A DNA stretch of 52,468 nucleotides, taken from Caulobacteraceae bacterium. Lineage in GTDB: Bacteria > Pseudomonadota > Alphaproteobacteria > Caulobacterales > Aquidulcibacteraceae. Where the stretch lies: positions 1 to 52,468 of the forward strand of contig WRPF01000015.1 of the NCBI GenBank assembly GCA_009773335.1, read 5' to 3'. This document shows, piece by piece, positions 9,349 through 21,237 of the stretch. A model generated the notes under the pieces. The model worked only from the letters and a program-made list of their open reading frames with translations, did no database searches and was not told where the DNA came from. Every line of letters starts with the position of its first letter. The stretch's first letter is position 1. The position numbers were made by a program, and so were the translations under genes.

Positions 9349-10833
9349 TCAGCGGCTCGAGCGCCGCTTGCGTTCCACGCTCGACGGGATGCGCAGGCTC
9401 TCGCGGTATTTCGCCACCGTGCGCCGGGCGATGTCGACGCCCATCTCGCGCAGGATCTCCACGATCCGGTCGTCGGAGAGGATTTCGTTGGGTTTTTCGC
9501 CGTCGATGAGCGCGCGGATGCGGTGTCGCACGGCTTCTGCGGAATGCGCCTCGCCGCCGTCGGCGGACTGGATGGCGGCGGTGAAGAAGAACTTGAGTTC
9601 GAACACGCCGCGCGGGGTGGCGATGTACTTGTTCGTCGTCACGCGGCTCACCGTCGATTCGTGCATCTCGATCGCCGCGGCGACGGTCTTCAGGTTCAGC
9701 GGACGCAGATGCTCGACGCCGTGAACGAAGAAGCCGTCCTGCTGGCGGATGATTTCGCGGGCGACCTTCAGGATCGTTTTCGCGCGCTGGTCGAGACTCT
9801 TGATCAGCCAGCTCGCATTCGATGCGCACTCGGTGACGAACGCCTTGTCGGCTTCGTTACGCGCCACCTTGGAAACTTCCGCGTAATAGCGCGCGTTCAT
9901 CAGCAGGCGGGGCAGGGTGTCGCTGTTCAGCTCCACCATCCACGCGCCGTCGGGGGCCGCGCGGACGTACACATCGGGGATCACCGTCTGCGCCACGCCG
10001 ACGCCGAAACCCGCGCCGGGCTTTGGAGACAGCGCGCGGATCTCCGCGATCATGTCCTCGAGGTCTTCGCGGTCCACGCCGCACAGTGATTCAAGCCGGT
10101 CGAACTGGCGCTTCGCGAGCAGGTCGAGATGGCCGACGAGCGTCTCCATCGCCGGATCGAAGCGGTTGCGGTCCTTGAGCTGCATGGAAAGGCAATCGGC
10201 GAGATCGCGCGCCATCACGCCCACGGGCTCGAAGCCGCGCATGATCTCCAGCACGCGCTTCACCGCGTCCTCGTCGCAGCCCAGCGTCATCGCCAGATCG
10301 AGCGCATCGCCGCGGAAATAGCCCCACTCGTCCACCGCATCGATCAGCGCCGCGCCGATCATGCGCTGCACCGCCGTCACGCCGGCGGCCGACAGCTGGG
10401 CGTCGAGATGGTCGCCGAGCGAGATGTCTGGGGTCGCCGTGTCCTCGATTTCCGGCAGGTCGTCGAACCCCTTGCCGGAGCCGGCCTTGGACCAGTCCTG
10501 CAGGGGGGCGGCGCCCGCATCGAGGCGGTCGGCGCCGTGAAGGTCGGGGTGGAGGCTGTCGACGTCGGCGTCGAGGCTCGCTTCGGCCTTGCCGCCTGGG
10601 GCGTCGTCGAAGGACATGGTGTCTTCGACGGCAGCGCTTTCAGGGCGCTCGTCGCCGACAATTTCCTCGCGTTCCAGCAGGGGATTGCGCTCGATTTCCG
10701 TATCGACGAATTCCGCCAGCTCCATGTTGGAGAGCTGCAACAGCTTGATCGCCTGCTGCAGTTGCGGGGTCATCACCAGGGATTGTCCCTGGCGCATCTC
10801 CAATCGGGGTGCCATCGCCATGGGCGACGTCAT
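9349..10833 (-). CDS. rpoN: RNA polymerase sigma-54 factor RpoN
   Basis: A 494-residue sigma-54 factor, which directs RNA polymerase to -24/-12 promoters under control of enhancer-binding ATPases. The Gln/Leu-rich region I is at the N-terminus (QSLVMTPQLQQAIKLLQLSN), followed by an acidic region II. The C-terminal RpoN box reads ARRTVAKYRESLRIP. It is last in the lpt block, 80 bases after lptB. In many proteobacteria hpf and ptsN follow rpoN; here the next gene is an unrelated convergent glycosidase. A perfect 16-base palindrome lies upstream. Confidence 0.97.
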   Translation of the reverse strand: MTSPMAMAPRLEMRQGQSLVMTPQLQQAIKLLQLSNMELAEFVDTEIERNPLLEREEIVGDERPESAAVEDTMSFDDAPGGKAEASLDADVDSLHPDLHGADRLDAGAAPLQDWSKAGSGKGFDDLPEIEDTATPDISLGDHLDAQLSAAGVTAVQRMIGAALIDAVDEWGYFRGDALDLAMTLGCDEDAVKRVLEIMRGFEPVGVMARDLADCLSMQLKDRNRFDPAMETLVGHLDLLAKRQFDRLESLCGVDREDLEDMIAEIRALSPKPGAGFGVGVAQTVIPDVYVRAAPDGAWMVELNSDTLPRLLMNARYYAEVSKVARNEADKAFVTECASNASWLIKSLDQRAKTILKVAREIIRQQDGFFVHGVEHLRPLNLKTVAAAIEMHESTVSRVTTNKYIATPRGVFELKFFFTAAIQSADGGEAHSAEAVRHRIRALIDGEKPNEILSDDRIVEILREMGVDIARRTVAKYRESLRIPSSVERKRRSSR

Positions 10834-10879
10834 ACCGACGAGTGATTGACCGTTTGCAAATATCGGGCCGCGAAAGAGC

Positions 10880-10895
10880 GTTAACGCGCGTTAAC
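10880..10895. promoter_or_regulatory. Perfect 16-base palindrome upstream of rpoN
   Basis: GTTAACGCGCGTTAAC is self-complementary. It sits 47-62 bases before the rpoN start, within the lptB-rpoN gap. The two TTAA half-sites are six bases apart, one less than the TTAA-N7-TTAA spacing of CtrA sites in Caulobacter. It may be an operator; the binding protein is unknown. Confidence 0.5.
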
Positions 10896-10913
10896 GGCCG
10901 GAAGCGCCCGAAA

Positions 10914-11690
10914 CTACGCCGCGAATCGATCACCCAGATAGACGCGCTTCACGGTTTCGTTCGTCCGCACTTCCTCCGGCGAACCTTCAAACAGCACCTC
11001 GCCATCGTAGATGATGGAAGCGCGGTCCACGATTTCGAGAGTCTCGCGGACATTGTGGTCCGTGATGAGGATGCCGATCCCGCGCGACTTCAGGAACAGG
11101 ATGAGGTCGCGGATGTCGGAGATGGCGAGCGGATCGATGCCGGCGAAGGGCTCGTCGAGCAGCATGAAGGCCGGTCGTGTCGCCAACGCTCTGGCGATCT
11201 CGACCCGGCGACGTTCGCCGCCCGACAATCCCGTCGCCGGGCTGTCGCGCAGATGGTCGACGCGCAGTTCCTTCATGAGGCCTTCGCAGATCTCCTGGCG
11301 GCGGGATTTGTCCCGTTCCACCAGCTCGACGACGGCCATGACATTCTGTTCGACGGTCAGACCGCGGAAGATGGACGGCTCCTGCGGGAGATAGCCGACG
11401 CCGAGCCGCGCGCGCTGGTACATGGGCAGATTCGTGACGTCCTGGCCGTCGATGAGGATCTGGCCCTGATCGACGCGGATGAGCCCCGTGATCATGTAGA
11501 AGCAGGTCGTCTTGCCGGCGCCGTTGGGGCCGAGCAGGCCGACCACCTCGCCGCGCCGGAGGTTCAGGCTCACGCCCTTCACCACCTGCCGGTTGCGGTA
11601 GGATTTACCGATATCGACGGCGGAAAGCCCTTCGGCCTGCGCGCCCGGCGTCGTGTAGTCCATTCGGCTTGCCGTGCCCTCTGGCGACAT
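10914..11690 (-). CDS. lptB: LPS export ABC transporter ATPase LptB
   Basis: A 258-residue ABC ATPase that powers LptFG to extract lipopolysaccharide from the inner membrane. Walker A is GPNGAGKTT, the signature is LSGGERRR and Walker B is FMLLDEP. It follows lptC and lptA in the usual order. An alternative ATG at 11663 would remove nine residues; neither start has a strong ribosome site. Its membrane partners LptF and LptG are not in this window. Confidence 0.96.
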   Translation of the reverse strand: MSPEGTASRMDYTTPGAQAEGLSAVDIGKSYRNRQVVKGVSLNLRRGEVVGLLGPNGAGKTTCFYMITGLIRVDQGQILIDGQDVTNLPMYQRARLGVGYLPQEPSIFRGLTVEQNVMAVVELVERDKSRRQEICEGLMKELRVDHLRDSPATGLSGGERRRVEIARALATRPAFMLLDEPFAGIDPLAISDIRDLILFLKSRGIGILITDHNVRETLEIVDRASIIYDGEVLFEGSPEEVRTNETVKRVYLGDRFAA

Positions 11691-11746
11691 ATGGACGATC
11701 TCGACCTAAAGTTTCGTGAAAAGGGCGCGGAAGGCGCAGGCGATGT

Positions 11747-12283
11747 CTACGGCGTCTTCTTGGCGGCGCCCTGCTTTGGGCGGAAAACGCCCTGGACCCG
11801 GGTGCCGGCTCCCGGCCGGATCGTGGTCCGCCCGCCGCCGATCTCCAGCACCAGCGTCTCGCCGCGGATGACATTCTCGTCGCTCGCCACCACCACGTTG
11901 CCGGTGAAAGTCACGCTGTCGGAGGCGGTCTCGTAGACGGCCCGGTCGCCGCGGGCCTTCTGTTCCGGCCGGACGTAGTAGACCTGCCCCTCGGCGACGA
12001 TCCGGTCGATGTCGCCGGTGCCGAGCGTGTTGCCGCCCGAAGCGCCGCCCTTGAAGTAAAGCGTCAGCTTGTCAGACTGGAGCCGGCTGTCATCCTGGAC
12101 CACGTCCACGTTGCCGGTCAGCACCAGCTGCCGGTTGCCGTCCATGTATTCAAGATTATCGGCGCTGTAGGAGATGGGGCCGCCGCGCGCGCTGAGTTGC
12201 GCCTGCGCCGCTGGCGCGCCGATGGCGGCCAGTCCCAGAAGGACGGCGGGGGCCGCCGCCGCGAGCCATGTCGTCCGCGTCAT
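11747..12283 (-). CDS. lptA: Periplasmic LPS bridge protein LptA
   Basis: A 178-residue exported OstA-fold protein that forms the beta-jellyroll bridge carrying lipopolysaccharide across the periplasm. It has a signal peptide (about 1-28, ending AQAQ). The OstA region begins at ISYSADNLEYMDGNRQLVLTG and continues with VRGETLV-like strands to about residue 155. It begins 12 bases after lptC stops and precedes lptB by 56 bases, matching the conserved lptC-lptA-lptB order. Confidence 0.93.
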   Translation of the reverse strand: MTRTTWLAAAAPAVLLGLAAIGAPAAQAQLSARGGPISYSADNLEYMDGNRQLVLTGNVDVVQDDSRLQSDKLTLYFKGGASGGNTLGTGDIDRIVAEGQVYYVRPEQKARGDRAVYETASDSVTFTGNVVVASDENVIRGETLVLEIGGGRTTIRPGAGTRVQGVFRPKQGAAKKTP

Positions 12284-12295
12284 TATCTGCCCCTT

Positions 12296-12964
12296 TTAAG
12301 CGCCATTCGGGCGTTGCTTGATCGTACCCTTGACGTGGCCCCGGAAGATGACCCGGGCGCCAGCGTCACGTATCTCATAGGAGTCCGCGCGCACCGAGCC
12401 AAGGGGGCCTTCGCCGCGGACTGCGCGCGCGCCCTGCACCACGTTGTCGGCCGCCTGGACAAATGCCGAGGTCGAGCTGAAGGCGTTGCCTTCGGTATCG
12501 CTGAAGACCACCTCGCCGGTAAGCTGCACCGTGCGCTCGATCTGGTTGTAGACCCCGGCGGTGGCGACTACCCGGCGACCGTCGGCCGTATACACCGGCT
12601 TTTCCAGATCGATGAGGTCGGACTGCGGCCCCTGGCGTCTGGCCGTCGTGGCGGTGACCACGAAGGATTGCCCGCCTGCAGACCGGCCCGAAAAGCGCGG
12701 GTTGACCATCGTCAGCGATTCGACCGCCGAGACCTCGTCGCGGGTCCCGAAACCGCCGAGTGCCGCGTGCAAGGTCATGAAGCCGAAAAAGGAACTGAAG
12801 GAGGCGGTCGCCAGACCTACGAACAGGAGCCTGAGCCGCGACAGCATGGCCGACCGCTTGCGCGCCGCCTCAAGCGTCAGTTGCCGCGTCGGCTCCCAGG
12901 CTTCGGCGGCAGCGAGCGGATGGGGCCTCATCGGGGAGGCGACAGTGGCGGCCAGGTCGGTCAT
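12296..12964 (-). CDS. lptC: LPS export protein LptC
   Basis: A 222-residue bitopic inner-membrane protein that receives lipopolysaccharide from LptBFG and passes it to LptA. One transmembrane helix is visible near the N-terminus (about 44-64, LRLLFVGLATASFSSFFGFM), after a cytoplasmic stretch that is longer than in E. coli. The periplasmic part has the DUF1239/OstA-like strands, for example KPVYTADGRRVVATAGV. Identification rests partly on its position between rnd and lptA, a typical alphaproteobacterial order. Confidence 0.9.
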   Translation of the reverse strand: MTDLAATVASPMRPHPLAAAEAWEPTRQLTLEAARKRSAMLSRLRLLFVGLATASFSSFFGFMTLHAALGGFGTRDEVSAVESLTMVNPRFSGRSAGGQSFVVTATTARRQGPQSDLIDLEKPVYTADGRRVVATAGVYNQIERTVQLTGEVVFSDTEGNAFSSTSAFVQAADNVVQGARAVRGEGPLGSVRADSYEIRDAGARVIFRGHVKGTIKQRPNGA

Positions 12965-13099
12965 CTCAATCCGGTGAGATAGGCGCCGCGCTGCGGCATA
13001 AGCAAGGCGTCAGGCGCTCCCAAGGGCGCCGGGCCCCCTAAAGCCGGCCCCCCACAAAAGCCGGGGCCTTCGTCAACACCCGCCGACGGCGCCGCCGCC

Positions 13100-13756
13100 T
13101 CAGGCGTGAGAGAAGATGTCGACCTCGTCCCAGCCCGCGATGTCGAGCGCCGCCCGCGTGGGCAGGAAGGCGAAGCAGGCCCGCGCAAGGTCGAACCGGC
13201 CTTCGCGCGCCAGTATGACCGTGAGCTTGTCACGCAGCGCGTGGAGGTGGATCACGTCGGCGGCGGCGTAGGAAAGCTGGCTGTCCGTGATCTCGGCGGC
13301 GCCCCAGTCGGAACTCTGCTGTTCCTTCGAGATCTCCCGCTGCAGCAGTTCCTTGATCACGTCCTTCAGGCCATGGCGGTCCGTGTAGGTGCGCGCTAGC
13401 CTGGAGGCGATCTTCGTGCAGAAGACCGGCGCGCAGATGACGCCAAGGTCGCGCATGATCATCGCCACGTCGAAACGCCCGAAGTGGAAGATCTTCTCGA
13501 TGCTGTTGTCGCCGAGCAGTTTCTTCAGGTTGGGTGCGTCGTAGGTCGCTCGGTCGAGCTGCACCACGTGGGCCTCGCCGCCGCCGTCAGTGAGCTGCAC
13601 GAGACAGAGACGGTCGCGCACCAGCGACAGGCCCATCGATTCGCAATCAACGGCGATCGAACCGCCGTTGGCGACGAAGCCGTCGGGAAGGTCGCCCTTG
13701 TGCAGCATGCACACGATGTTCTTGCCGTCGACGGTGAGGGAGAGTTTGCGAGTCAT
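13100..13756 (-). CDS. rnd: RNase D-like 3'-5' exonuclease
   Basis: A 218-residue DEDDy exonuclease acting on RNA 3' ends. Catalytic residues are visible: D37 and E39 (VDCES), D96 (FHFGRFD), and Y163 with D167 (LSYAAADV). It is much shorter than E. coli RNase D and lacks the C-terminal HRDC domain, as is common for the alphaproteobacterial form next to lptC. It lies 135 bases upstream of lptC on the same strand, so it may or may not share that transcript. Confidence 0.9.
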   Translation of the reverse strand: MTRKLSLTVDGKNIVCMLHKGDLPDGFVANGGSIAVDCESMGLSLVRDRLCLVQLTDGGGEAHVVQLDRATYDAPNLKKLLGDNSIEKIFHFGRFDVAMIMRDLGVICAPVFCTKIASRLARTYTDRHGLKDVIKELLQREISKEQQSSDWGAAEITDSQLSYAAADVIHLHALRDKLTVILAREGRFDLARACFAFLPTRAALDIAGWDEVDIFSHA

Positions 13757-13809
13757 GCTGGGGCCTTAAGGCAAAATGGGCGACGCCGCCACTGGTCCGG
13801 GCTCTGGCG

Positions 13810-14322
13810 TCAAAGGCGCGCGGCCAACGCCTCGCGCATTCGCGCGTTGAGGTCTGCGCTGCGTTCGAACCGCCGAAACGCGCCCGCTGCGAGGAAGGCG
13901 AGGAACCCCTTCTTGAACTTGAGCTGGTTTTGCGGCTGTGAAAGCCAGTCGAGGTGCTTGTTGATCTCCAGCTCGATGATCGGCTGCCAGGTCTCTTCCA
14001 GCGCCTTGCGTCCCGAGCACCGGTCGAGAATGGTCTCGACGAAGTTGACGACCATGAACGCGTAAGCGTCGTAGCCGGGGTCGAAGGCGCCTTCGACCGC
14101 GCGCATGCCCTGACCGTAGATCGGGTGAGTCACAGCCTCTTTCAGCAGGTCGAAATAGATCTTGTCGATTTCGCCGTAGTGTTCGCTGTGAATCTGGCGC
14201 GTGAACGCCCAGACGGACACCAGGATCGCCGCAAGCGCGAGCACGGCGGTCAGCGCATTGGCGATGATCGACCAGAACTCCAGCGGCGAGTCCGTCGCTG
14301 CACGCGTCAGGGCTTCAAGCAT
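13810..14322 (-). CDS. Membrane protein of unknown function
   Basis: A 170-residue protein with one N-terminal transmembrane helix (about 18-41, FWSIIANALTAVLALAAILV) and a soluble, mainly helical remainder. It overlaps the end of the upstream GNAT gene by eight bases, so the two are co-transcribed. The layout resembles DUF4760-like bacterial membrane proteins, a resemblance I cannot confirm. No function is proposed. Confidence 0.75.
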   Translation of the reverse strand: MLEALTRAATDSPLEFWSIIANALTAVLALAAILVSVWAFTRQIHSEHYGEIDKIYFDLLKEAVTHPIYGQGMRAVEGAFDPGYDAYAFMVVNFVETILDRCSGRKALEETWQPIIELEINKHLDWLSQPQNQLKFKKGFLAFLAAGAFRRFERSADLNARMREALAARL

Positions 14323-14995
14323 CTTTCACTATCTCATCGATGGCGCCCAACGGCACGGGGTCGGGGAGCCGGGAGATCATTCGCGCTGGCCGCGGGTCAT
14401 CGGCTGCCTTGTCATAGACCTCGCGATAGATCGCCGTGATCCAGTCCAGAAGGCGCTTCTTGGGAATCGCATTGAGCGATGCCGGCGTGTGCGCGAGCAG
14501 ATGCATCGGCGGCGCACCAGGCAGTGGAAGGATGTAGTCAAGGTCTTCGACCACGCGGCAGCCGTGACGCCCGTAGAACGCCAGCCGGCGCGCTTGCTGC
14601 GCGCGCTGACCGTCGTCGCCGTGGATGGCGTCCACCTCAAGCAGCCCGATGGCGCGCGCCCCCATGCGATGAAGGTCGATCGTCGCATTCAGCAGCGCCG
14701 CGCCGACGCCGCTGGAGCGTTGCGTCGCAGCGACCGCCATATACTCCAGCAGCCAGATGTCCTCCGGCGCCGGCGCGTAGGAGATGGCGAACCCCGTCAC
14801 GGCTCCGCTGCGTCGGGCGATGAGAAACCGGTAGCGAGGGTCCTCGATGGCGCGCGCCAGCGCATCCGCCGGCTTCTGCTCGTTGTGCTCGATGGATGCC
14901 TGATAAATGGCGACGAGGGCGTCGAATTCGGCGTCGTCGGCCCGCGTCACTCTGGAGATTGCGGCGCCCGCTGTGCTGTCGGGGGCTGCGGCCAT
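14315..14995 (-). CDS. GNAT-family N-acetyltransferase
   Basis: A 226-residue protein with a GNAT acetyl-CoA-binding domain. The pyrophosphate loop is seen as TQRSSGVGAALL (91-102), after the strand LLEYMAVAA. The C-terminal 60 residues extend beyond the standard fold. It overlaps the following membrane-protein gene. It is divergent from the serine hydrolase/oxoprolinase operon across a 140-base gap that contains a strong palindrome, so the two sides could share control. The substrate is unknown. Confidence 0.85.
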   Translation of the reverse strand: MAAAPDSTAGAAISRVTRADDAEFDALVAIYQASIEHNEQKPADALARAIEDPRYRFLIARRSGAVTGFAISYAPAPEDIWLLEYMAVAATQRSSGVGAALLNATIDLHRMGARAIGLLEVDAIHGDDGQRAQQARRLAFYGRHGCRVVEDLDYILPLPGAPPMHLLAHTPASLNAIPKKRLLDWITAIYREVYDKAADDPRPARMISRLPDPVPLGAIDEIVKDA

Positions 14996-15058
14996 GGCGT
15001 CTGCTCGATCTTGCGCGGGGGACGGCGCGGGGAAAGCCCGGGCGCCGTCGTATTGTCT

Positions 15059-15088
15059 TTGACAGGACCGGTCAAATGACCGGCCCTG
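15059..15088. promoter_or_regulatory. Promoter-like TTGACA with overlapping operator-like palindrome
   Basis: A TTGACA hexamer (15059-15064) on the plus strand is followed by an inverted repeat: CCGGTCA (15068-15074), AA, TGACCGG (15077-15083). It is extended by outer CAGG/CCTG arms (15063-15066 with 15085-15088). It lies 48 bases before the serine hydrolase start. A repressor site just downstream of a -35 box is the natural reading. The expected -10 position is GC-rich and poor. No T-run follows, so it is not a typical terminator. Confidence 0.5.
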
Positions 15089-15135
15089 CGCGACAATCGT
15101 TGCGCAGCCCGTCGGACGTCCTAGAACCGTTGCAC

Positions 15136-16892
15136 ATGAACCTGCGCCGATTCACGCTCGCTGCCGTGCTCTTGTTCGTCGTTGCGCTAGCGCCGACGAA
15201 CGCCTTGGCGCGCGAGCCTGTTGCACCGGGAGCGCTCGACGGCGTGGCGGCGGAGCTCGACGCGGCGCGGGCGGCATTCGACGCGCCGGGTCTTGCCGTT
15301 GCGATTGTTGCGGGCGGCAAGGTGGTCATGGCCGAAGGTTTCGGCCAGCGTGGGCTCGAAGACGCGGCGCGCGTGGATGCCGACACGCGCTTCGCGCTCG
15401 GCTCGTGCACCAAGGCCTTCACGTCGTTCGGCGTCGGCCTGCTCGCCGAAGAGGGAAAGCTCCGGTTCTCCGATCGCGTGGCGGCGCACGATCCGGTGCT
15501 GCAGCTGCCGCTGACCGGCGCCCTCGATACGCTTACCATCGCAAACCTTCTGTCCCAGCGCTCGGGCCTCGCGCGCCACGATTTTCTCTGGCACGCATTG
15601 CCCGGCATGACCCGCGCCGAATTCGCCGCCGCGCAGGGCGAACTCGCCATGCAGCGCGCGCCGGGAACACAGTTCGGCTACACCAATTCCGCGTTCATCC
15701 TCGCCGGTCGCGTGATCGAGTTGCGGGCGGGAGAGGACTGGGAGACCTTCACCGCGCAACGCATCTTCGCGCCGCTCGCGATGACGCGCTCCAATTTTTC
15801 CTCCGCCGGGCTCGCCGCCGACGATAACGCCGCACGGGCGACGAAGCGCGCCGACGGAATCAGCCGCACGGTCGCATGGCGTGACGGGCGTCTTCTCGGC
15901 CCCGCAGGAAGCATCAACTCCACGGCCCATGACATGACGCGCTGGTTGCTGGTCCTCACGGGCGGCGGCGCGATCAATGGCGAGCGGGTCATCGCGATGG
16001 CCACGCTCGACACGTTGTGGACGCCGGTGGCTGGGCCGGAAAAACGCCTGCGCGGCCGGGGCGGGGAGGATGGCGGCGGCTATGCAATGGGGTGGCGCAT
16101 CGATACCTGGCGCGGCCAGCGGCGCATCAGCCATTCAGGCGCCGTGGACGGGTTCCGCGCGCGCGTCACGCTCTTCCCGGACCGCGGCGTGGGGATAGTG
16201 ACGATGGTCAACGTCGCGCCGTCGCAGTTGCCGGACTTTGCGACGCGCGTGCTCGCGGAACGTCTTCTCGGCCTGCCGCGCGAAACCGATCTCGCCGTGC
16301 TGGCCGCCGCCCGGCGCGCCGAGGAGATCAGGGCCGCGGGAGCCGGGCCGCCCGTGCCGCGCGGGCGGCTCGCGAGGTTGATGGCGAAGGACGATGCGGT
16401 CGCGCCGTCGCAGCCGCTCGCCGCGTTTCACGGCGTCTACCATCACCCGGCTTACGGCGATGTCCGCATCGAACCGTCAGCGGACGCGTCGTCGCTGCGC
16501 ATCGCCTTCGGTGCGCTGAAAGGGCGCCTCGATCACTGGCGCGCCGACAGCTTCATCGCCTTTTCCGACCGCCCCGACGATACGCTCGATGAAGGCGAGA
16601 TCGTCTTTGCCGCGGACACAGCCGGAAGCGTATCGGGATTCACCGCGATGATCGACAACGACATCGCGCCCATTCCCTTTGTTCGCAGCGGCGCGTTGCC
16701 GATTGCGGTGATGGCGCCCGCCAGCGCGCAACTCACAATCTCTCAGCAACGCGTTCCGTCGCACCGGTCCTTCCGCTGGGCGTTGTGGCTCCTCGCGCCG
16801 GGCGTCGGCGGTCTCGCGTGGGTCGGTCTGCGCCGCGCCAGGCCCCGGAGCGCACAACAACAGGGCGCCGCCACGTCATGGAAGTGCGAGCC

Positions 16893-16896
<4 letters not shown>
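15136..16896 (+). CDS. Secreted class-C beta-lactamase-fold serine hydrolase
   Basis: A 586-residue exported serine hydrolase of the class C/penicillin-binding-protein fold, a group that includes D-aminopeptidases and esterases. It has a signal peptide (about 1-25, ending NALA), the SxxK motif SCTK (S90, K93), YTN (182-184) and HSG (333-335), so the active site looks intact. A C-terminal lipocalin-like domain (DUF3471-type, about 430-540) follows, then a hydrophobic helix (WALWLLAPGVGGLAWVGL) that may anchor it. The ATG at 15136 is chosen because it starts the signal peptide. The next gene begins inside its stop codon, so it is likely first in the pyroglutamate operon. The substrate is unknown. 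Confidence 0.88.
16880..16884 (+). promoter_or_regulatory. Ribosome binding site that selects the oxoprolinase start
   Basis: GGAAG lies eight bases before the GTG at 16893, while the in-frame ATG at 16878 has no such site. The GTG also forms the GTGA overlap with the upstream stop, so I take it as the start. Confidence 0.6.
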
Positions 16897-20477
<3,581 letters not shown>

Positions 20478-20508
20478 CGCAGATTTCTGACACAGCAGCG
20501 GGGATTGC

Positions 20509-21237
20509 ATGCTCGTCCTATTGGGTATCGGCGTGGTGGTGCTCGGGTTCATTCTGCGCGCCAATCCGCTGCTTGTGGTCATGGCGGCGGCGCTCACGAC
20601 CGGCCTTGCCGCCGCCTGGACGCCGGACGCCGACCTGGCGACCATGTATCGCGCAGCTGTCGCGACGCTCGCGGCGTTCGGCAGGGCCTTCAACGACAAT
20701 CGCTATGTCAGCGTGGTCTGGCTCGTGCTCGCAGCGGTCGGGCTTCTGGAGCGGGCAGGCTTGCAGGAGCGTGCACGCAGCGCTGTCGCCAATGTCAAGG
20801 CTGCGACGGCGGGGCGTCTCCTGTGGGCCTACTTTGTCCTGCGCCAGGCGACCGCAGCGATCGGGCTCACCTCGCTCGGCGGCCACGCTCAGATGGTGCG
20901 CCCGCTGATCGCGCCGATGGCGGAAGGCGCCGCCGAAGCGAAATACGGTGTCTTGCCAGACCGGCAACGGTTTCTCATTCGCGCGCATGCGGCCGCCGCC
21001 GACAACATTGGGCTCTTCTTCGGCGAAGACATTTTCGTCGCGATCGCGTCCATTCTGCTGATCAAGGGGTTCCTTGAACAGAACGGCGTCATCGTAGAGC
21101 CGCTTTCGCTTTCACTGTGGGCGATTCCGACGGCGATCTCGGCGCTCCTGATTCATGGCGCGCGTCTCTGGCTCCTGGATCGTCACCTCGCGCGCACGCT
21201 CGCCGTCGACGCCAATGGTCGCGTGACTGCCCCATGA
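20509..21237 (+). CDS. DUF969 membrane protein, putative transporter subunit
   Basis: A 242-residue polytopic inner-membrane protein of the DUF969 family, with about five or six hydrophobic segments, starting MLVLLGIGVVVLGFILRANP. A conserved-looking stretch, RQATAAIGLTSLGGHAQMVR (about 110-129), sits between helices. DUF969 and DUF979 are almost always adjacent and, as I recall, often lie near pyrrolidone-carboxylate peptidase or 5-oxoprolinase genes, so they have been suspected to carry 5-oxoproline. It begins 31 bases after the oxoprolinase and overlaps DUF979 (ATGA). The transport role is inference. Confidence 0.88.
   Translation: MLVLLGIGVVVLGFILRANPLLVVMAAALTTGLAAAWTPDADLATMYRAAVATLAAFGRAFNDNRYVSVVWLVLAAVGLLERAGLQERARSAVANVKAATAGRLLWAYFVLRQATAAIGLTSLGGHAQMVRPLIAPMAEGAAEAKYGVLPDRQRFLIRAHAAAADNIGLFFGEDIFVAIASILLIKGFLEQNGVIVEPLSLSLWAIPTAISALLIHGARLWLLDRHLARTLAVDANGRVTAP

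Noticed and set aside
10880-10895. A true CtrA binding site
   Set aside because: The half-site spacing is six bases and not seven, so I list it only as a palindrome.
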